This document shows, piece by piece, positions 59,986 through 64,000 of a DNA stretch of 64,000 nt. Numbering within the stretch: the stretch's first letter is position 1; every line of letters starts with the position of its first letter. The DNA lies in the NCBI RefSeq assembly GCF_003990045.1, contig NZ_RZGZ01000002.1:558001-622000 (forward strand), read 5' to 3'. This DNA is from Labedella endophytica. GTDB taxonomy: Bacteria; Actinomycetota; Actinomycetes; Actinomycetales; Microbacteriaceae. The notes beneath the pieces were generated by a model that worked only from the letters and a program-made list of their open reading frames with translations, had not been told where the DNA came from and searched no databases. A program made the translations under genes and the position numbers.

Positions 59986-60540
59986 TCAGCCCTTCGCCTT
60001 CGCGGGCTCGTTGAGGCCCGAGATGAACTGGTCGACCACCGAAGCGGACCGACGATCGTCCTTCAGGCTCTCGCCGATGACGCGCGACGCGAGATCGATG
60101 GCCATGCCACCGAGCTCGTTGCGGACCGACACGAGAGCCGCCTGGCGCTCGGCTTCGATCTGCACGTGGGCGTTCGCGACGATGCGCTCGGCCTCCGCGT
60201 TGGCGTCGGCCTTGAACTCGGCGAGGATCGTCGAGCCTTCGGCACGAGCGTTCTCACGGATCTTGGCCGCCTCCTGGCGTGCTTCGCGCAGGAGGGTGTT
60301 GTACTGGTCGAGCGTCGCGTCGGCCTCGGCCTGAGCGGCCTCCGCCTTGGCGATGCCGCCTTCGATCGTGGCCGTCCGGTCGTCCATGACCGCGGTGAAC
60401 CGCGGGATGACGAACTTCCAGAAGAAGACGAGGATGATAATGAAGGGCACGATCGACCACACGATGTCGTACACCGCGGGGATGAACAGCTCGATTCCTT
60501 CGGGGGCTTCACCCCCCGCCGCCTGATTCACGTCCTGCAT
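59986..60540 (-). CDS. atpF: F0 ATP synthase b subunit
   Basis: Stator subunit, 184 aa. One N-terminal membrane helix (about residues 22-45, AVYDIVWSIVPFIIILVFFWKFVIP) followed by a long charged helix with RTATIEGGIAKAEAAQAEADATLDQYNTLLREARQEAAKIRENA, typical of b. It precedes atpH with 1 nt between. The Shine-Dalgarno site before ATG 60540 is weak, so translation may be coupled to atpE. Confidence 0.96.
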   Translation of the reverse strand: MQDVNQAAGGEAPEGIELFIPAVYDIVWSIVPFIIILVFFWKFVIPRFTAVMDDRTATIEGGIAKAEAAQAEADATLDQYNTLLREARQEAAKIRENARAEGSTILAEFKADANAEAERIVANAHVQIEAERQAALVSVRNELGGMAIDLASRVIGESLKDDRRSASVVDQFISGLNEPAKAKG

Positions 60541-60552
60541 ATGCGCGGCCGC

Positions 60553-60831
<279 letters not shown>

Positions 60832-61665
60832 TCAGTGCTCTTCCGCGACGGACTGCTGGATGTAGACCGCGGAGAGAAGCGTGAAGATGTAGGCCTGCAG
60901 GAGGGCGACGGCGAATTCGATGACCGTCATGACGATGCCGCCGATGAGGGTCAGGACGCCGAAGGCGCTCGCGAAGCCGAGTCCCTCTCCCGTGATGAAC
61001 AGGAAGTGGGTCGCGGCGAAGCAGAGGACGAGCAGGAGGTGCCCGACCATCATGTTGAGCAGGAGTCGCAGGGAGAGCGAGATGGGCCGGACGATGAAGA
61101 CGTTGAGCAGCTCGACCGGGGCCAGGATGAAGTGCATCGGCCACGGGACGCCCGGGAGGAACAGCTGGTTCTTGAAGAACCGCAGTCCGCCGTGCTGCTT
61201 GATGCCCGCATAGACGAAGGCGATGTAGCCGGCGAGGGCGAAGACGACCGGGACGATGAAGATCGAGGTTCCCGCGATGTTGAGCCCCGGGATGATTCCC
61301 GTGATGTTCATCGCGAGGATGCCGAAGAACATGGCGGCGAGGAGCGGCAGGAAGCGTCGTCCGTCCTTCTCGCCGAGGATCTGGTCGACGATCTGGACCT
61401 TCACGAAGTCGATGGCCATCTCGGCGATCGTCTGTCCGCGTCCCGGCACCCGTGTGGTGCGGCGGAGCGCGATGTAGAAGAGCAGGAGGAGGGCGGCGAC
61501 CGCGAGAAGACGCACCAGGACGATGCGGTTCATCTCGAAGGGGGTGCCCTCGAAGAAGATCGCGGGAGGGAAGAACTCCGCGAGAGTGGGCGGGTGGAAC
61601 TCGCCGTCGTCATGCGTGGACGTCACGAAACCGAGATGAGCGGCAAGAGTGGCTGTGCTGACCAA
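60832..61665 (-). CDS. atpB: F0 ATP synthase a subunit
   Basis: Stator proton channel, 277 aa with 5-6 membrane helices. The essential arginine lies in RPISLSLRLLLNMMVGH, and the C-terminal helix contains VIEFAVALLQAYIFTLLSAVYIQQS. The start codon is TTG (61665), preceded by AGGAGA at 8 nt; no ATG/GTG is closer to the expected N-terminus (a downstream ATG would remove the first segment). TTG starts are rare and would limit translation. Confidence 0.96.
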   Translation of the reverse strand: MVSTATLAAHLGFVTSTHDDGEFHPPTLAEFFPPAIFFEGTPFEMNRIVLVRLLAVAALLLLFYIALRRTTRVPGRGQTIAEMAIDFVKVQIVDQILGEKDGRRFLPLLAAMFFGILAMNITGIIPGLNIAGTSIFIVPVVFALAGYIAFVYAGIKQHGGLRFFKNQLFLPGVPWPMHFILAPVELLNVFIVRPISLSLRLLLNMMVGHLLLVLCFAATHFLFITGEGLGFASAFGVLTLIGGIVMTVIEFAVALLQAYIFTLLSAVYIQQSVAEEH

Positions 61666-61783
61666 CAGCGGTTTCTCCTATGGTCGGGGCGTGCCGCCTG
61701 CATCCAACACCATCGTGGGGGGCGCAATCGGCCAGACACACTTCTAGCCGGGCTAGATGCATGTCAGTCGGGGAACGCTTTCT

Positions 61784-61810
61784 ACCCTACCAAATGAAAA
61801 GCGTCGTCAA
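61784..61810 (-). promoter_or_regulatory. Candidate promoter of the atp operon
   Basis: On the minus strand TTGACG (61805-61810) and TAGGGT (61784-61789) are separated by 15 nt, shorter than the 16-18 nt optimum, upstream of atpB. The 160-bp gap (61666-61825) otherwise holds no gene. Some transcripts may also come from the tsaC-atpI promoter further upstream. Confidence 0.4.
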
Positions 61811-61825
61811 CACTCGGCGGCCGCC

Positions 61826-62272
61826 TCAGGAGTCGTCGCGACTCTCGGCGGGGGCGGTCGGGAGCTGGGTCACGGGTACGCGACCGCGCAGGACGACGAC
61901 CGAGTCGACGATCACCGTGGCGATGGCCGTGACGATGAGCGTGCCTCCGAGCACCGTGGGGTCGATCCACGGCTGGTCCCGCAGGAGCAGGATGAGCACG
62001 AGGAAGACCACGAACTTCAGCATCCAGGCGCCGAGCACGACGGCCATGAAGAGCGTCGGGTAGAGCGGGTTGGCCTGGAAACGGTTCGCGAACAGGATGC
62101 TGAAGGCCGTGATCGCGAGGAACAGCAGACCCATCGCCGCGCCGACGATCGCGCTCGTGACGCCCACTCCCCCGGCGACCGCGTTGCCGATGATCGCCGC
62201 GCCCACCGCGATGACCACCGCGAGGACGGCACCCCAGACGAGGGCCTTCTTGAGAACGGCGGTGACGGTCAT
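61826..62272 (-). CDS. atpI: AtpI-like membrane protein
   Basis: A 148-aa protein with four predicted membrane helices (about residues 9-29, 40-62, 74-98, 106-125) lying just upstream of atpB, the usual place for atpI, which helps c-ring assembly or Mg uptake in other bacteria. The sequence lacks clear AtpI motifs, so the call is mainly positional. ATG 62272 overlaps the stop of the WecA-like gene as ATGA. Confidence 0.7.
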   Translation of the reverse strand: MTVTAVLKKALVWGAVLAVVIAVGAAIIGNAVAGGVGVTSAIVGAAMGLLFLAITAFSILFANRFQANPLYPTLFMAVVLGAWMLKFVVFLVLILLLRDQPWIDPTVLGGTLIVTAIATVIVDSVVVLRGRVPVTQLPTAPAESRDDS

Positions 62273-63588
62273 TTCTGCTCCTTCGGGGGGCGGTGCGGGT
62301 GCGACTCGTCGTCGGGCCCGGCGCCGTCGGCGTCGAGGCTCTCGGCGAGCTGGATGACGGACGCCGGGACCGGCGCGTCGGGGCTGCGGTCGTTGGCGGC
62401 CGCGTCGAGCGGGTCGAAGGCGGCGATGTCGGCATGCACCGCCGCGTCCTCGGGGAGCGACTGGGCGGCCGTCTCCACGGACTTCCGGCGCCCGAGGGGC
62501 GCGAGGGTGACGATCGTGCAGACGACGACGCCCACGATGAGTGTCGTGAGGGCGATCGTGTACGGCTGGAAGACGAAGAACATGAGGCTCGAGACCGAGA
62601 TCACGATCGTCCAGGCGTAGAAGATGAGGACGGCCTGGATCTGCGTGTGCCCCATGTCGAGCAGGCGGTGGTGCAGATGCAACCGGTCCGCACTGAACGG
62701 CGACTTACCGGCGCGCAGGCGACGGGTGACCGCGAGTCCGAAGTCGAGCAGCGGGACCACGAGGATCGCGAACGGCAGGATGATCGGGATGAAGGCACCG
62801 ATGAGCTGTGTACGGCCGAAGCGGTCGGGGCCCTCGATGAAGGCTGGGTCCATCTGGCCCGTGATCGCGATGGCGCTCGTGGCCATGAGGAGCCCCACGA
62901 GGAGCGCGCCGGCGTCGCCCATGAAGAGCTTCGCCGGGTGCCAGTTGAGCGGCAGGAAGCCCGCACACACGCCGCACAGCACCGCGGAGATGAGGAGCGA
63001 GAGGCTGAAGTAGTCGGACGGGCTGATCTCGCGGACGAGCAGGTAGCCGTAGAGGAAGAACACCCCGTTGGCGATGAGGCTCACGCCCGCGACGAGGCCG
63101 TCGAGGCCGTCGATGAAGTTGACGGCGTTCATGACGAGAACGATCGCGAACACCGTCATCGCGACGCTCATCCACCCGGATCCCACCGTGAGGCCGCCGA
63201 TCGGGAGCGAGTAGATCTGGACCCCGAGCCAGGCGATGAGGCCGGCCGCGAGGAATTGACCGGCGAGCTTGATCATCCAGTCGAGGTCCCAGATGTCGTC
63301 GGCCATGCCGATGACGACGATCATGAACGCCGCCCCGAGGATGGCCCAAACGGGTCCGGGATTGGCGAAGATCAGCCGGTAGTAGGGATTGAACGACGCG
63401 ACGACGAAGGCGGCGACGACTCCGAGGAACATCGCGATCCCGCCGAGGCGCGGCGTGGGACGCGTGTGCACGTCTCGCGTGCGGATCTCCGGGTAGAGCT
63501 TCCACTTGTGCGCCGCCCGCAGCACCACGAGGCACAGGACGTAGGTGACGATCGCGGCGAACCCGGCGATGAGGACGTACTGGATCAT
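62269..63588 (-). CDS. Undecaprenyl-phosphate glycosyl-1-phosphate transferase (WecA/TagO/MraY family)
   Basis: Membrane enzyme of about 11 helices, 439 aa, that starts lipid-linked polysaccharide or teichoic-type polymer synthesis on undecaprenyl phosphate. Seen: DVHTRPTPRLGGIAMFLG, MADDIWDLDWMIKLAGQ, VNFIDGLDGLVAGVSLIANGVFF, LPLNWHPAKLFMGDAGALLVG (the HPAKxFMGDxG catalytic loop) and SADRLHLHHRLLDMGH. This distinguishes it from MraY. ATG 63588 overlaps the tsaC stop as ATGA; a longer frame to 63603 lies inside tsaC. A charged 110-residue C-terminal tail is unusual. Confidence 0.93.
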   Translation of the reverse strand: MIQYVLIAGFAAIVTYVLCLVVLRAAHKWKLYPEIRTRDVHTRPTPRLGGIAMFLGVVAAFVVASFNPYYRLIFANPGPVWAILGAAFMIVVIGMADDIWDLDWMIKLAGQFLAAGLIAWLGVQIYSLPIGGLTVGSGWMSVAMTVFAIVLVMNAVNFIDGLDGLVAGVSLIANGVFFLYGYLLVREISPSDYFSLSLLISAVLCGVCAGFLPLNWHPAKLFMGDAGALLVGLLMATSAIAITGQMDPAFIEGPDRFGRTQLIGAFIPIILPFAILVVPLLDFGLAVTRRLRAGKSPFSADRLHLHHRLLDMGHTQIQAVLIFYAWTIVISVSSLMFFVFQPYTIALTTLIVGVVVCTIVTLAPLGRRKSVETAAQSLPEDAAVHADIAAFDPLDAAANDRSPDAPVPASVIQLAESLDADGAGPDDESHPHRPPKEQK

Positions 63589-64000
63589 GAGTCGTCGGGC
63601 CACCCGCCGCCGGCGAGGGTGGTCCCGAGAACGCGTCGGAGCTCCTCGCCCGAGACGGCGCCGTTGCGCAGGATCGTGATCTTGCCGTCGGGGAGGGCGA
63701 GCTGGGTCGCGTCGATGATCGTGGACGCGCCCGAGTCTCCGCTCGGCCCGCCGTCGAGGTAGACGGACACGCTCTCGCCGAGCATGGCCTCGGCCTCGGC
63801 CGCCGTGGTGGCGGCCGGCTGGCCCGTGAGGTTGGCCGACGACACCGCGAGCGGGCCGGTCTCCTCGAGCAGCTCGAGCGCGAGCGGGTTGGCGGGCATG
63901 CGGAGGGCGACCGTTCCGGCTGTCTCGCCGAGGTCCCAGGAGAGGGAGGGCTGGGCCTGCATGACGATCGTGAGTCCGCCAGGCCAGAATTCGGTCACGA
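63585..64000 (-). CDS. tsaC: L-threonylcarbamoyladenylate synthase (N-terminus off window)
   Basis: Makes threonylcarbamoyl-AMP for the t6A37 modification of tRNAs. The visible 137 residues are the C-terminal two thirds of a YrdC/Sua5 domain: FWPGGLTIVMQAQ, TVALRMPANPLALELLEETGPLAVSSANLTGQPAATTAAE, and DGGPSGDSGASTIIDAT. The N-terminal part with the KxR motif is beyond the right edge. It ends with an ATGA overlap into the WecA-like gene, so the order tsaC-wecA-atpI-atpB forms one coupled unit. Confidence 0.93.
   Translation of the reverse strand, partial: VTEFWPGGLTIVMQAQPSLSWDLGETAGTVALRMPANPLALELLEETGPLAVSSANLTGQPAATTAAEAEAMLGESVSVYLDGGPSGDSGASTIIDATQLALPDGKITILRNGAVSGEELRRVLGTTLAGGGWPDDS

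Overview
The window is a high-GC actinobacterial chromosome segment, most likely from the order Micrococcales and probably family Microbacteriaceae. The reasons are the core gene order, a mycoredoxin-type CGYC redoxin, a mycothiol-type DinB-fold protein, an actinobacterial ATP-PFK signature, an EccC-like FtsK/SpoIIIE ATPase, and many genes whose start codon lies 6-7 nt after a TANNNT -10 box, as expected for leaderless mRNAs. The family assignment is inference; the phylum-level call is firm. No rRNA, tRNA, transposase, phage gene or CRISPR array is visible.

Layout. 1-11.6 kb: PiT phosphate transporter (cut by the left edge), MTH1-like NUDIX hydrolase, aldo-keto reductase and S9 oligopeptidase (divergent), pfkA, mycoredoxin, SNF2 helicase, SGNH esterase behind a 41-bp minisatellite, a VOC protein, a DUF3140 protein and a DUF3137-like membrane protein. 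11.7-20.4 kb: CopA behind a CsoR-type operator, homocysteine methyltransferase, and a deoxyribose catabolism operon (SorC regulator, deoC, a full ALDH and an overlapping truncated ALDH). 20.4-31.3 kb: the translation/processing block ribF, two small membrane proteins, truB, a uridine kinase-like protein, [mutY and an Nramp-like transporter inserted on the other strand], rbfA, infB, ylxR, nusA. 31.6-41.6 kb: proS, a MoxR/DUF58/VWA/TPR membrane-stress operon, ispG and rseP. 41.7-54.8 kb: an extra MurE-like ligase, dxr, an FKBP lipoprotein, PlsC, OsmC, L-asparaginase II, an EccC-like ATPase, a PP2C phosphatase, a second aldo-keto reductase, tag and yaaA. 54.8-64 kb: the complete F1Fo ATP synthase operon (a,c,b,delta,alpha,gamma,beta,epsilon) preceded by atpI, a WecA/TagO-like transferase and tsaC (cut by the right edge).

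How the genes work together. Most of the window is housekeeping: the nusA-infB block serves transcription and translation, ispG and dxr both feed the MEP isoprenoid pathway, the WecA-like enzyme and the MurE-like ligase serve envelope polymers, and SorC-deoC-ALDH converts deoxyribose 5-phosphate to glyceraldehyde 3-phosphate and acetate. Genes within operons are often joined by 4-bp ATGA or GTGA overlaps.

The most unusual sequence is non-coding. Directly after nusA are two 110-bp units (108/110 identical) assembled from direct and inverted copies of the nusA 3' coding end. A 41-bp minisatellite forms the 5' leader of the SGNH esterase gene. Related long palindromes bracket the Nramp-like gene, and a nested 25-bp inverted repeat lies between the oligopeptidase and pfkA. 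At protein level the notable items are a split ALDH16-like gene pair, a uridine kinase-like protein without the P-loop lysine, and an Nramp-like protein without the DPGN motif. I found no clear, wholly new multi-gene system; the nusA repeat array is the best candidate for undescribed biology.
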